Assembly (NCBI GenBank): GCA_028824555.1
Contig: JAPPDJ010000139.1
Span: forward strand, 1 to 64,000
Length of the DNA: 64,000 nt
Origin: Gammaproteobacteria bacterium
Lineage (GTDB): Bacteria; Pseudomonadota; Gammaproteobacteria; Pseudomonadales; Azotimanducaceae
Direction of reading: 5' to 3'
The notes under the pieces were generated by a model. It did not search any database and was not told the origin of the DNA. It saw nothing but the letters and a program-made list of their open reading frames with translations. Positions 47,435 to 56,816 of the stretch are shown here, piece by piece. The position numbers were made by a program, and so were the translations under genes. Position 1 is the stretch's first letter; every line of letters starts with the position of its first letter.

Positions 47435-48841
47435 CTAGATGCCAGCCGCTTCAAGCTCGGCGCGGCGCTTGCTTTCGTTGTCGATGTAGCGGATCCACTG
47501 TTGGGTGATCCGCTCGGCGCTGCTCTCTTCGGCGTCGCGAGCGGTGCGGCGGGCCTTGACGAAGGTGGCGCGGGCCTCGCGCAGTTCGTCGAGGTTGAAC
47601 TGGCACATGCCGAGGACGATCTCGACGTTGTAGAGCTTCTTGATGCCGCCCTTGTCCATCGCCCGCTCTGCCGCCGTGCGGCACTTGGAGAACTCGTCCT
47701 TCTCCAGATAGAGCGAAGAGAGGCGGTCGTAGATTTCGCCGTCGTCCGACTTGCTGCCAGCTTCCTCGAAGATGCCGATGGCCGAATCCACTTCCTGCGC
47801 CAACTGATACGCCTGGCCGATCTGCTGCAGGTTGCGCGGGCTGCGCTCCACCAGCTCCGCGTCGAGGCCAGCCTGCATGTACTTGGCGCCCCGCCACGGC
47901 ACTTCGTTCTGCATCAGCAAGCCGCCGAAGGTCATCACGTCGGACTCCTTGTCGAGGAATCCTGCCACGTGGGCGGCCTCGAACGCCATGAGCTGCTCGC
48001 GTTCCTGACCTTCCTGACCATAGACGCCGGCAAGCTGAATCCAATACTGCCGCTTGGGGAAGTCGCGCACGAGGATCTCGAGAATCTCGATCACGCGATC
48101 GTAGTTCTCCATCTCGAAATGGGCGTAGTTGAGCATTGCCCACCAGTTCTCGCGCACGGTCAGTTCCCGGCTCTGCGCCAGGGTGATGGCGGCCTCGAGT
48201 GCTTGTGCGGCGGCGGGGAAGTCCTTGCGCTGGAAGTGAATCTGTCCGACCAGAATGTACTCGGAGGGCCCCGGGTTGTAGGAGATGGCGAACCAGCGCT
48301 TCATGTAATCGAGCGCGGTGTCGAAGTTCTCCTCCTGAAGGTGAAGCTGGGAGAGCGTCTTGAGCGTGCCTTGCTCCAGCGCCTCCGTAATCTCCGGGAC
48401 TTGGGCGAGGAGCTGTTCGTAGTGATGCAGCGTCCTGGGGGTGTCGTCCTTGTCGTTGTAGTAGATCACTGCCAGCATCTGGTGAACCTGGCCGAGTTCG
48501 TTGCCGTTGTATCGACGCTGGCGCTCCAGCATTTCGAGCAGGATGGTGATTGCACCATCCGGGTCGCGGGGGACCTCGCAGTTATCGGGATCGTCCGGGC
48601 AGGGATCGATCAGCTCCTGCGCCTGGCCGAACTTGCGGTAGGTGGTTTCCGACATGTTGGGCACCCGTCGCCGTTCCGCGTCCTCCGTTAGGACAGGGGT
48701 CGGCGGGAAGCCGTCGAGCCGAGGCACCTCGGCGGCGTACGCCGCACCGGGCAAGATGCCCTGATGGCTGTCCGGCGCCACCGCAAGAACCAACATCGCC
48801 GCGAGTCCCACGGCGAGAATGCGTCCACAAATGCGTTCCAT
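47435..48841 (-). CDS. TPR protein of a TonB2-type cluster
   Basis: Signal peptide; ALDYMKRWFAISYNPGPSEYILVGQIHFQRKDFPAAAQALEAAI; directly downstream of tonB. Confidence 0.85.
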   Translation of the reverse strand: MERICGRILAVGLAAMLVLAVAPDSHQGILPGAAYAAEVPRLDGFPPTPVLTEDAERRRVPNMSETTYRKFGQAQELIDPCPDDPDNCEVPRDPDGAITILLEMLERQRRYNGNELGQVHQMLAVIYYNDKDDTPRTLHHYEQLLAQVPEITEALEQGTLKTLSQLHLQEENFDTALDYMKRWFAISYNPGPSEYILVGQIHFQRKDFPAAAQALEAAITLAQSRELTVRENWWAMLNYAHFEMENYDRVIEILEILVRDFPKRQYWIQLAGVYGQEGQEREQLMAFEAAHVAGFLDKESDVMTFGGLLMQNEVPWRGAKYMQAGLDAELVERSPRNLQQIGQAYQLAQEVDSAIGIFEEAGSKSDDGEIYDRLSSLYLEKDEFSKCRTAAERAMDKGGIKKLYNVEIVLGMCQFNLDELREARATFVKARRTARDAEESSAERITQQWIRYIDNESKRRAELEAAGI

Positions 48842-48891
48842 GACCCGTTCCTCCGCACCCCGTGAAGGGGAGACTGGTTGGCCCAAGTGCG

Positions 48892-49488
48892 TCAGTCTTC
48901 TAGCTGGAAGGTGATGAGGTTGCGCACGCCGGCGACCTCGATGGGCTCGCCGTCCACCACCTTGGGCTTGTACTTGAACTTGAGCGCCGCGTTGATGGCC
49001 GAACGGTCGAACACGCCCGGCGGCTTGGCCTCGATCACCGAGGGATCGCGCACGCTGCCCGTTGTGGTCACCGTGAACTCGAGCAGCACATAACCTTCGA
49101 TGCCGCGCGACTGCGCTCGCCTGGGATAGATGGGCGCCACCTTGACGATGGGCAGGTATTCGCCATCGGAACTGTAGCCCGTGCCGCTCACGTCAACGTC
49201 GATATCCACGTCCACGAGGCCAATCTCCATACCCACGCTGACGTTGGAGTCGAGGGTTGGCTTCGGCATGCTCGGCGGCGGTTCGTCCACCGGCGGCGGC
49301 GGCGGCGGCTTGCGCTTCTTCACCTGCACGTCCTGATCTTCCTGCACGCGCACGAAGTCCACGATCCGGCCCTTGACGCCGGTGTCCGTTGCGGCTTCCG
49401 GGTTCGCGATCACGGCCTGCATCAGCATGAACAGCAGGAACGTGGCGACGGCGCCCAGCACCACCCCAAAGGCGTATCTCACAATCAT
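48892..49488 (-). CDS. TonB energy transducer
   Basis: N-terminal TM, KKRKPPPPPPVDEPPP, VAPIYPRRAQSRGIEGYVLLEFTVTTTGSV. Confidence 0.94.
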   Translation of the reverse strand: MIVRYAFGVVLGAVATFLLFMLMQAVIANPEAATDTGVKGRIVDFVRVQEDQDVQVKKRKPPPPPPVDEPPPSMPKPTLDSNVSVGMEIGLVDVDIDVDVSGTGYSSDGEYLPIVKVAPIYPRRAQSRGIEGYVLLEFTVTTTGSVRDPSVIEAKPPGVFDRSAINAALKFKYKPKVVDGEPIEVAGVRNLITFQLED

Positions 49489-49500
49489 GTCGTCCCTCCT

Positions 49501-49636
49501 CTAGCGAGGGGAAGCCCCTCGCGCACCCCCAAGCTGAGGGCTCCTTCTAGCGAGGGGAAGCCCCTCGCGCACCCCCAGCTGAGGGCTCCTTCTAGCGAGG
49601 GGAAGCCCCTCGCGCACCCCAAACTGAGGGCTCCTT
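49501..49636. repeat. Three tandem copies of a 45-46 bp repeat, each containing a GCGAGGGG-AAG-CCCCTCGC hairpin
   Basis: ctagcgaggggaagcccctcgcgcaccccc(a)agctgagggctcctt x3 at 49501-49546, 49547-49591, 49592-49636. Confidence 0.95.
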
Positions 49637-49647
49637 CCACCGCGGCT

Positions 49648-50058
49648 TTACTGCTCCTCGGTGGACACGGCAACTTCCGTCACTCCCGCCGCTCGCGCGG
49701 CGTCGAGCACGGCCTTGAGCTTCTCGAACGTCGACTCGCGATCCGCCTGCACGACAATACCACCTCGCGGATTCTCGGCGTGCAGTCTTTCGATATGGGC
49801 GCGCACAGCCTCCGCCTCGACCCTCTTCTTGTCAATCCAGATGTCTCCGCCTGGAGAGATGGCGATGAGCACGCTCACGGTGGGTTTCTGCTGGTCCGTC
49901 TCCGCCTCCGGGCGGCGCACGTCGATGCCGGCCTGCTTGATGAAGGTGGCTGTGACGATGAAGAAGATGAGCATGATGAACACAACGTCCAGCATGGGCG
50001 TCAGGTTGATGTCGCTCTCTTCATCCCGGCCGGTGAAGCGGCCCTCGGATCTCGCCAT
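49648..50058 (-). CDS. ExbD/TolR biopolymer transport protein
   Basis: DINLTPMLDVVFIMLIFFIVTATFIKQAGIDVRRP. Confidence 0.95.
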   Translation of the reverse strand: MARSEGRFTGRDEESDINLTPMLDVVFIMLIFFIVTATFIKQAGIDVRRPEAETDQQKPTVSVLIAISPGGDIWIDKKRVEAEAVRAHIERLHAENPRGGIVVQADRESTFEKLKAVLDAARAAGVTEVAVSTEEQ

Positions 50059-50089
50059 GTCGTCGGTCTCCCTTGTCGCCGCCAGGCGA

Positions 50090-50608
50090 TCAGTGGTCCA
50101 TCGTCAAATGGTCTTGGATCAGTTCGGTCTCGAACAGGATCTTGCGCCGCACGAAGGTGGTGCCGAACAGCCCCGACAGCGATGCGATCATGCCCGACAT
50201 GGTTGGGATGGTGGCCTGGGAAACCCCTGCCGCCATCGACCGGGCGTTGCCGCCCTGGGTCGCCATGGCATCGAACACGGCGATCATGCCCGTGACCGTG
50301 CCGAGCAGGCCCAAGAGCGGGCAAAGCGCAACGCAGGTCTGGATGATCGGGAAGCTGCCGTTGATGCGCTCGCTGGCCTGCGAGACAAGCATGTCGCGGA
50401 CTCGGTGCGCGGACCACGACTTGCGCTCGTCGCGCGACTCCCAAATCTCCGTCGCTTCGCGCACCACATGCTTGTGCTCGCTGCGGAAATACCAGAGCCG
50501 CTCGAACAGCAGCGTCCACATGAGGAACGTCGTAGCGGCAATGAGGTAGAGCACATTGCCGCCCTGGGCGAAGAACCCCGACAGCGCAATGTAGGCGTCG
50601 TTGATCAT
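50090..50608 (-). CDS. MotA/TolQ/ExbB proton channel family protein
   Basis: IQTCVALCPLLGLLGTVTGMIAVFDAMATQGGNARSMAAGVSQATIPTMSGMIASLSGLF. Confidence 0.94.
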   Translation of the reverse strand: MINDAYIALSGFFAQGGNVLYLIAATTFLMWTLLFERLWYFRSEHKHVVREATEIWESRDERKSWSAHRVRDMLVSQASERINGSFPIIQTCVALCPLLGLLGTVTGMIAVFDAMATQGGNARSMAAGVSQATIPTMSGMIASLSGLFGTTFVRRKILFETELIQDHLTMDH

Positions 50609-50666
50609 CTAGCGGGTTTCCTTCTCCTTGGCCGGCGACCCCGAAGGGCCGCCGTTGCCTCGCCGA

Positions 50667-52148
50667 TCAGCCGAGCGGCTGACCGGATTCCTCGGCGTGC
50701 TTGGCCACGATGCCCTGCGACTGCTCTTCGAGCACGTGGATGATGCCCCGACTGCGCTGGTTCACGATGGCGTGCAGCAACACGGTGGGGATCGCGACGC
50801 AGAGACCAAGCACCGTCGTCATCAGCGCCGTCGAGATGCCGCTGGCCATCGTCTTCGGATCGCCGGTGCCAAACAGCGTGATGGACTGGAAGGTCTCGAT
50901 CATCCCGATCACCGTACCGAGCAGACCCATGAGCGGTGCGACTACCGAGATCACCTGAATGATGGTGATGTTGCGCGTCAGCGCCGGCGTCTCCGACAGG
51001 ATTGCCTCGCCGAGCTTGAGGTCGAGGGTTTCCACGTCCACGTCGCGGTTGTCGTCATAGACCTTGAGCACTCGGCCGAGCGGGTTGTCATCCGTGGGGC
51101 TCTCCGGCTGGCGATACTGTGCCGACACCTTGCGGCCCACGAGCGTCAGGGTGATGAGGCGCTCGATGGCCAGCAGCACGCCGATGATGCCCACCATGAT
51201 GATGACCGATCCCGGATAATCGCCCTGGCCGTCGCAGAACGGCAGGTAGCAGGCACCGGTGGTGAAGCCGCCGAACGGCGTGCCCACCATCTCCGCTAGC
51301 GTCGCCTTTTGGATCAGCAGCGAGATGAGGGAGCCGCGGGTCGGGTCGATGGCGAAGGCCACAAGATCACCGCTGTCCGCGTCGAAAAGATCCGTTGCCG
51401 TGTTGGCGAACTGTGCTTCGGGCTGGCGCCCGAGTTCCACGAGCGCGCCGATGTCGGTGTCGTAGTTGATGTAGCCGTCTTCGCTGACGATGGCGAAGGA
51501 GCCGACGCGGATGAGGTCTGTCTGTACCTGCTCGCCGTCGAGCATGTTGACCGTGCTGGTGAAGCGCGAGATGCGGCCCGATTCGGTCATTTCCCGCTGC
51601 AGGTGCTCCCACAGCTCTTCCATCTCGTCGATGGAGGCGAGTTGGGTGGACTTGCCCATCTTCGCGGCGAGTTGGCCCAGCCATTCGCCGCGATTGGGGA
51701 TTTCGGCGCTGATGAGGGAGGCCCCAAACAGTCCCCGGGTATCGCCGGCCACCTGTTGCAGCACGCCGAAGAGTTCACGCAGGCTGCCAAGGCGCTTGTC
51801 GAGCTGCTCTTGCAGGTTGCCGATGCGGATTTCGTTCTCTTCGAACTGGGTTTCGAGCCGCTCGCTGCGCTGCTCCTCGCGGCGGCGCTCGGCCTGGGCG
51901 TCCTGCAGCATCTGCTGCTGGTCTTCGCGGGCTGCGCGGAAGCGGGCCTCGCGCTCGTTGTGCGCGCGGCTTTCCACGACGCGCCGTTCCTCGACGTTCT
52001 TCAGGAGTTCATCAAGGGAGTTGGCTTCGACAACGGTGAGGTCGCTCGCTTCCTGGCCACTCGCCGAAAGCGCAAGGACGAGCGCTGCAAGGAGCGCTGT
52101 CGGGCGGAGGGATGCCATGCGGCTTCTCGTCAAGATTGCTCGCTTCAT
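50667..52148 (-). CDS. MotA/TolQ/ExbB protein with long N-terminal extension (TtpC-like)
   Basis: Signal peptide and coiled-coil N-terminus; C-terminal VVAPLMGLLGTVIGMIETFQSITLFGTGDPKTMASGISTALMTTVLGLCVAIP. Confidence 0.92.
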   Translation of the reverse strand: MKRAILTRSRMASLRPTALLAALVLALSASGQEASDLTVVEANSLDELLKNVEERRVVESRAHNEREARFRAAREDQQQMLQDAQAERRREEQRSERLETQFEENEIRIGNLQEQLDKRLGSLRELFGVLQQVAGDTRGLFGASLISAEIPNRGEWLGQLAAKMGKSTQLASIDEMEELWEHLQREMTESGRISRFTSTVNMLDGEQVQTDLIRVGSFAIVSEDGYINYDTDIGALVELGRQPEAQFANTATDLFDADSGDLVAFAIDPTRGSLISLLIQKATLAEMVGTPFGGFTTGACYLPFCDGQGDYPGSVIIMVGIIGVLLAIERLITLTLVGRKVSAQYRQPESPTDDNPLGRVLKVYDDNRDVDVETLDLKLGEAILSETPALTRNITIIQVISVVAPLMGLLGTVIGMIETFQSITLFGTGDPKTMASGISTALMTTVLGLCVAIPTVLLHAIVNQRSRGIIHVLEEQSQGIVAKHAEESGQPLG

Positions 52149-52149
52149 G

Positions 52150-52923
52150 TCAGTCCTCCACCAGAATCGGAACCGGCAGGAGATTCAGGGTCGCTTGCCT
52201 CCGTGCCATGCGAATGCCGTCGCGAACCGGCGACTGATAGCTGTCGTCCAGGAATTCCCAGCGCTCGGCGCTGTTGTTCCACATGCCGGTCTCGTCACCG
52301 TCGCTGGTCTGGAAGAGGAGCGCCACCCGGCCGATCTGCAAGACGTCAACGATGCGCTCGGCGCCATCGATCTCGATCTTGCCGCTGTACGACCCAATGG
52401 TGCGGCCGTATTCGTTCTCGATCTGATAGGCGTTGAGCACCTGGCTGAACTTCTCGGACACGGCCACATCGGCGCGTTCCATGATGTCGCGCAGCCGATC
52501 CACCCGCTGCTCCCGCTCGTCGCGCAGGAACGGCGCGTCCAGGGCGATGAATTGCTCGAGCCCGTCGATCATGCGCAGCATCAGCGGCGTGATCTGGCGC
52601 TCGATGACGGTAACCTGATCGACCGACTCGCCGATCTCCGCCATCTCTCGTTCCTGGTTGGCGATCTGGCGATCCAGCTGGGCGTTGTACACGCGCAGGC
52701 CCTCGATCTCCTTCAACACCTGCTTGTAATCGTCGTAGAGCTCGCGGGTCTCCTCCGTGAGCGCGTCGATGCGGGTCTGGGAGGCCTTGGCCTGCTCGTT
52801 GATGCGCTCGGCCGCCGCGAACACCTCGACCAGCGTGGCGGCGGCGACGCCGGGCGCAAAGACGAGCGTCGCGATGCCTGCGATGAGCGGCACCTTGAGC
52901 CCCTTGGTGGAAAACATCTTCAT
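52150..52923 (-). CDS. DUF3450 periplasmic coiled-coil protein
   Basis: LRVYNAQLDRQIANQEREMAEI, MLRMIDGLEQFIALDAPFLRDEREQRVDRLRDIM; first gene of the TonB2-type cluster. Confidence 0.9.
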   Translation of the reverse strand: MKMFSTKGLKVPLIAGIATLVFAPGVAAATLVEVFAAAERINEQAKASQTRIDALTEETRELYDDYKQVLKEIEGLRVYNAQLDRQIANQEREMAEIGESVDQVTVIERQITPLMLRMIDGLEQFIALDAPFLRDEREQRVDRLRDIMERADVAVSEKFSQVLNAYQIENEYGRTIGSYSGKIEIDGAERIVDVLQIGRVALLFQTSDGDETGMWNNSAERWEFLDDSYQSPVRDGIRMARRQATLNLLPVPILVED

Positions 52924-53253
52924 TCAATCCTTCCCTGCGGGATTATGGAATTGCCAACACGACATGGAGGCGATGCCTGACTCAGGGTTTGCGCAAGGCG
53001 TTCCCCCTTGAAGAAGCGCGCAACGCTCCGCCACTGTCGTCCGTCTGTTCAGCGTCGAGATCGATCCACTAGCGGACGGGCCGGGCAACGCTGCACGCGC
53101 CCACCGACCAAACCGAAAGTCCTTTCCCTACCCCCTGAGCCAGTGCGGCGAAGGATTAGCAAACACTTCGGCATTGTCAACACTTGCATTTGCCAGATTC
53201 GTCGCACTGTCTCAAGGGGGCCGACACATTGCGTCGCCTCCCTCGAAGCACCC

Positions 53254-53922
53254 TCAGCCGATGTGCTCGCCGAACAGTGCCAGCGTGCGCTCGCGGGCGA
53301 GATTCGCCGACGCCTCGTGGTAGCTCGCACGGTGGTCGCAGTTGAAGCCGTGGTCGGCACCGTAGACATGCACGGGGATGTCCGGATGCGCTGCCTTCAC
53401 CTGGTCCACATCCGACATCGGAATGTGCGCGTCGAGTTCGCCGAAGTGCATGATGACCGGGCACTTGGCAGTGCGCTCCAGTTCCCCGGCGATGCCGCCG
53501 CCGTAGTAGGCGGACGCACAAGCGATGCCGGAAAGATCGCACGCCGAGAGCCACGTCATGAGGCCACCGAAGCAGTAGCCGACCACGCCCACCTTGCCGT
53601 ACTTTCCGGCTTCCTCGATGGTGGCCTGCAAGTCCTTCATCGCGTCTTCGCGGGCTAGCCCCTGAAACGCCAGCCCCATGCCGCGGGTCATGTCGTCGCC
53701 TTCGTAGCCGAGTTCCACGTCGCGCTCGACGCGGTCGAAGATCTGCGGCGCCAGCGCCGCGTAGCCGGCGGCGGCATAGCCGTCCGCCACTTCGCGGATG
53801 TGCGAGTTGACGCCGAAAATCTCCTGAATCACCACGACGGCACCTTTGGCCTCGCCCTCGGGCAGCGCTTCGTACACGCCAAAGGTGAACCCGTCCACCG
53901 CCCGCAATTGCCTTTGACCCAT
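53254..53922 (-). CDS. Dienelactone hydrolase family protein
   Basis: VVVIQEIFGVNSHIREVADGYAAAGYAALAPQIFDR, VGVVGYCFGGLMTWLSA. Confidence 0.93.
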   Translation of the reverse strand: MGQRQLRAVDGFTFGVYEALPEGEAKGAVVVIQEIFGVNSHIREVADGYAAAGYAALAPQIFDRVERDVELGYEGDDMTRGMGLAFQGLAREDAMKDLQATIEEAGKYGKVGVVGYCFGGLMTWLSACDLSGIACASAYYGGGIAGELERTAKCPVIMHFGELDAHIPMSDVDQVKAAHPDIPVHVYGADHGFNCDHRASYHEASANLARERTLALFGEHIG

Positions 53923-54039
53923 GTCTCCTCCCTGGTCGTTTGGAAAGCGCAAGGCGGCGAAGCCTACTACAGCAGCCGAGGCAAGGCTTGTTCCCGCCCG
54001 TCTTGGCGCCCCCCAAGGTCTCGGCTGGCGCGCGCCGCG

Positions 54040-54140
54040 GTAGGGGCACGTAGGGGCGGGGCTCGTCCCCGCCCGTCTTTGGTGTACCGCACGGCTTCGG
54101 ATTGGCCAACACTCGCGACCCCAAGGTTCGCCCCTGCGAA
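54040..54140. repeat. R3-type repeat
   Basis: gtaggggcacgtaggggcggggctcgtccccgcccgtcttt ... ccaaggttcgcccctgcg. Confidence 0.6.
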
Positions 54141-54252
54141 GTTGTACTCGTTCCGCCGACCGACGCCCCGCAACCGCCCATCAGGTGCAATCCCCCTGTA
54201 ACATTCCCGCTACTGGTCGTCCGCCCCCGTCAGTCACGCTTGGGCATCATCG

Positions 54253-54978
54253 ATGGACTCGAACGCCATCCTCGTCGTTGAGGATGAAAATGACATTCGC
54301 GAGATGCTTGCCTTCTCGCTCGAACGGGCCGGCTTCACGGTCATCCCCTCGGAGACGGCCGAGCAGGCGTTGGCATTGCTCGAAGGGCCGCTGCCTGGGC
54401 TCGTCATCATCGACTGGATGCTGCCCGGCATGAGCGGTGTGGAACTGGCGCGCAAGCTGCGGCGGGACCCCCTCACCAGCGACCTGCCGCTGCTGATGCT
54501 CACGGCACGAGGCGAGGAGGCGGACAAGCTCAAGAGCTTCGACGCCGGCATCGACGACTACGTCACCAAGCCGTTTTCGCCACGCGAATTGATTGCCCGC
54601 ATCCGCGCCCTGCGGCGGCGCAGCGGCGACAGCGAAGACGGCACGATCACGTTCATGGGGCTGACCCTCGACACCAAGGGGCACCGGCTCTCGGCCGGCG
54701 AAGAGGTCATCCACGTCGGTCCCACCGAGTTCCGCCTGCTCGAGCTCATGATGCGCAACCCCTCCCGCGCCTTCAATCGAACGCAGCTTCTCGACCGGGT
54801 GTGGGGCCGCAACGTCTATGTGGAGGAGCGCACCGTCGATGTGTACGTGCTGCGCCTCAGGCGAGCGCTGGCGCCGTTCGGCATGGATCGCATGGTGGAA
54901 ACGGTGCGCGGGGTGGGCTATCGGTTTTCACCGCACGCCGGCGGGGCGCCCTCTTCGAGCGGTTCGGAAACCCGCTGA
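54253..54978 (+). CDS. phoB: PhoB-like phosphate regulon response regulator
   Basis: ILVVEDENDIREMLAFSLERAGF, VHVGPTEFRLLELMMRNPSRAFNRTQLLDRVWGRNVYVEERTVDVYVLRLRRAL. Confidence 0.92.
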   Translation: MDSNAILVVEDENDIREMLAFSLERAGFTVIPSETAEQALALLEGPLPGLVIIDWMLPGMSGVELARKLRRDPLTSDLPLLMLTARGEEADKLKSFDAGIDDYVTKPFSPRELIARIRALRRRSGDSEDGTITFMGLTLDTKGHRLSAGEEVIHVGPTEFRLLELMMRNPSRAFNRTQLLDRVWGRNVYVEERTVDVYVLRLRRALAPFGMDRMVETVRGVGYRFSPHAGGAPSSSGSETR

Positions 54979-56099
54979 TGGCGAACGCGCCACGGCATTC
55001 GGAACGGGCGGGCGTGCGCGGACTCGTGGAACGCCTGGACGGCGTGTTCGGCAGTCGGCGGCTCGGGCGCGAACTGGCTCTCTTGCAGCGCACCTTCGAC
55101 GCGGTTCCCGATGGCTGGATGGTGCTCGGCGATTCCGGTGCCGTAGCCACGGAAAACGACGCCGCGAGACGCCTCCTTGGCATGGTGCGGGGCGACCACC
55201 GCACCCTCGTCGAAGTGGCGCGGGACCCGGCAGTGGATTCGCTGATAGCCGGCGAGGTCGAGGACGGCATCGTCGAGATCGCCTCGCCCATCGACGAATC
55301 GACGCGGCTGGAACTGCGTCACATCCGCGCCGACGGCGGTCAATCCATCGTCTTGGTGCGCGACGTGACGACCCTCAACCGCCTTCTGACGATGCGCCAG
55401 GACTTCATTGCCAACGTCTCGCACGAGCTGCGCACGCCACTCACCGTGATCGTCGGCTACCTCGAAGCCCTCGAGGACGACGACATCGACCTCGACACCA
55501 TGCGTCGTCTGCTAAATCGCCTGCATGCCCCGGCAGAACGAATGAAGGCGCTGGTGGATGATCTGTTGACGCTGACGCGGCTGGAGTCCTCGCCCATGCC
55601 GGGGCCAGACGACGTGGAAGTCGTCAACGTGGCGGCGATGGTGGACTCCATCGTTGCCGAGGCGCGGCAGCTTGCCGGCCCCGAGCATGAATTCCACATT
55701 GCCGTCGACTCTGACCTCTGCGTTGCCGGGGTGCCGACCGAACTGCACAGCGCCTGCTTCAACCTCGTTGCCAACGCCATCCGCTACAGCCCGGACGGCG
55801 GCCCCATCCACGTGCGCTGGCAGGCGAGCGACTCGGGGCCGCGCTTTGAGGTTGAGGACGCCGGACAAGGCATCGCCGCCGAGCACCTCTCCCGCCTCAC
55901 CGAACGCTTTTTTCGGGTGGACCTTGCCGACAGCCGCGCCCGAGGCGGTACTGGGCTCGGCCTCGCCATCGTCAAGCACGTGCTGCGCAGGCACAATTCG
56001 GAGCTTAGGGTCGCAAGCGAAGTGGGCGAGGGCAGCGTGTTCCATTTCGTTTTGCCGGCCATCTCCACGAGCGAGACTGGAGCCGCACCGCCGGCATAG
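54978..56099 (+). CDS. phoR: PhoR-like sensor kinase
   Basis: ANVSHELRTPLTVIVGYLEAL, LVANAIRYSPDGGPIHV, RGGTGLGLAIVKHVLRRHNSEL; overlaps phoB stop. Confidence 0.88.
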   Translation: MANAPRHSERAGVRGLVERLDGVFGSRRLGRELALLQRTFDAVPDGWMVLGDSGAVATENDAARRLLGMVRGDHRTLVEVARDPAVDSLIAGEVEDGIVEIASPIDESTRLELRHIRADGGQSIVLVRDVTTLNRLLTMRQDFIANVSHELRTPLTVIVGYLEALEDDDIDLDTMRRLLNRLHAPAERMKALVDDLLTLTRLESSPMPGPDDVEVVNVAAMVDSIVAEARQLAGPEHEFHIAVDSDLCVAGVPTELHSACFNLVANAIRYSPDGGPIHVRWQASDSGPRFEVEDAGQGIAAEHLSRLTERFFRVDLADSRARGGTGLGLAIVKHVLRRHNSELRVASEVGEGSVFHFVLPAISTSETGAAPPA

Positions 56100-56107
56100 G
56101 AGAAGCC

Positions 56108-56755
56108 ATGATTCGCGCCATCCTTTGGGATTTCGGCGGCGTATTCACCACGAGCCCGTTCGAGGCGTTCGCCCGCTTCGAGGCAGCGAACGGCCTGCCG
56201 CAGGACTTCATTCGGAGCATCAACTCCACCGATCCCGACACCAACGCCTGGGCCCGGTTCGAGGCCTCGGAAATCGACGTGGACGAGTTCGACGACGCCT
56301 TCCGCCTCGAGGCCGAAGCCCGCGGCCACAGCGTGCGCGGCAAGGACGTGCTTGAGCTTCTTTCCGGCGATTTCCGCCCGCGGATGGCGGCGGTGCTGGC
56401 GGAATGCCGCCGCCACTACCGCGTGGGTTGCATCACCAACAACATGAAGAAGGCCGGCGACGGGCCGGCCATGGCGCAAGACGACGGCAAGGCCCGCCGG
56501 GCACAGGAAGTGATGGCGATGTTCGAGATCGTCGTCGAATCGAGCGTGGAAGGCGTGCGCAAGCCAAACCCGCGCATCTACGAAATCGCCTGCGAGCGGC
56601 TGGACGTGAAGCCGTCGGAAACCGTGTTCCTGGACGACCTCGGCATCAACCTAAAGCCGGCCCGGGCCATGGGCATGACAACGATCAAGGTCGTCACCGA
56701 AACGCAGGCCATCGACGAACTTGCAGCGGCGACGGGGCGCACCTTCCCGCCTTGA
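56108..56755 (+). CDS. HAD-IA family hydrolase
   Basis: ILWDFGGVFTTSPFEAF, RKPNPRIYEIACERLDVKPSETVFLDDLGINLKPARAMGM. Confidence 0.93.
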   Translation: MIRAILWDFGGVFTTSPFEAFARFEAANGLPQDFIRSINSTDPDTNAWARFEASEIDVDEFDDAFRLEAEARGHSVRGKDVLELLSGDFRPRMAAVLAECRRHYRVGCITNNMKKAGDGPAMAQDDGKARRAQEVMAMFEIVVESSVEGVRKPNPRIYEIACERLDVKPSETVFLDDLGINLKPARAMGMTTIKVVTETQAIDELAAATGRTFPP

Positions 56756-56816
56756 GGGATTGCGGAATCCTTGCCGAAGCGCCCCGGCCGGGCCAAGACG
56801 GGTGGCGCGTTGCTCT

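Noticed and set aside
49501-49636. CRISPR array
   Set aside because: Units are contiguous tandem repeats without unique spacers, and no cas genes are present.
49485-49673. 62-aa ORF with internal peptide repeats (EGALSLGCARGFPSL)
   Set aside because: Product of translating the tandem DNA hairpin repeat; no independent evidence of a protein.
54801-54977. N-terminal extension of the PhoR ORF
   Set aside because: Out-of-frame overlap with phoB; the coupled start at 54978 is more credible.
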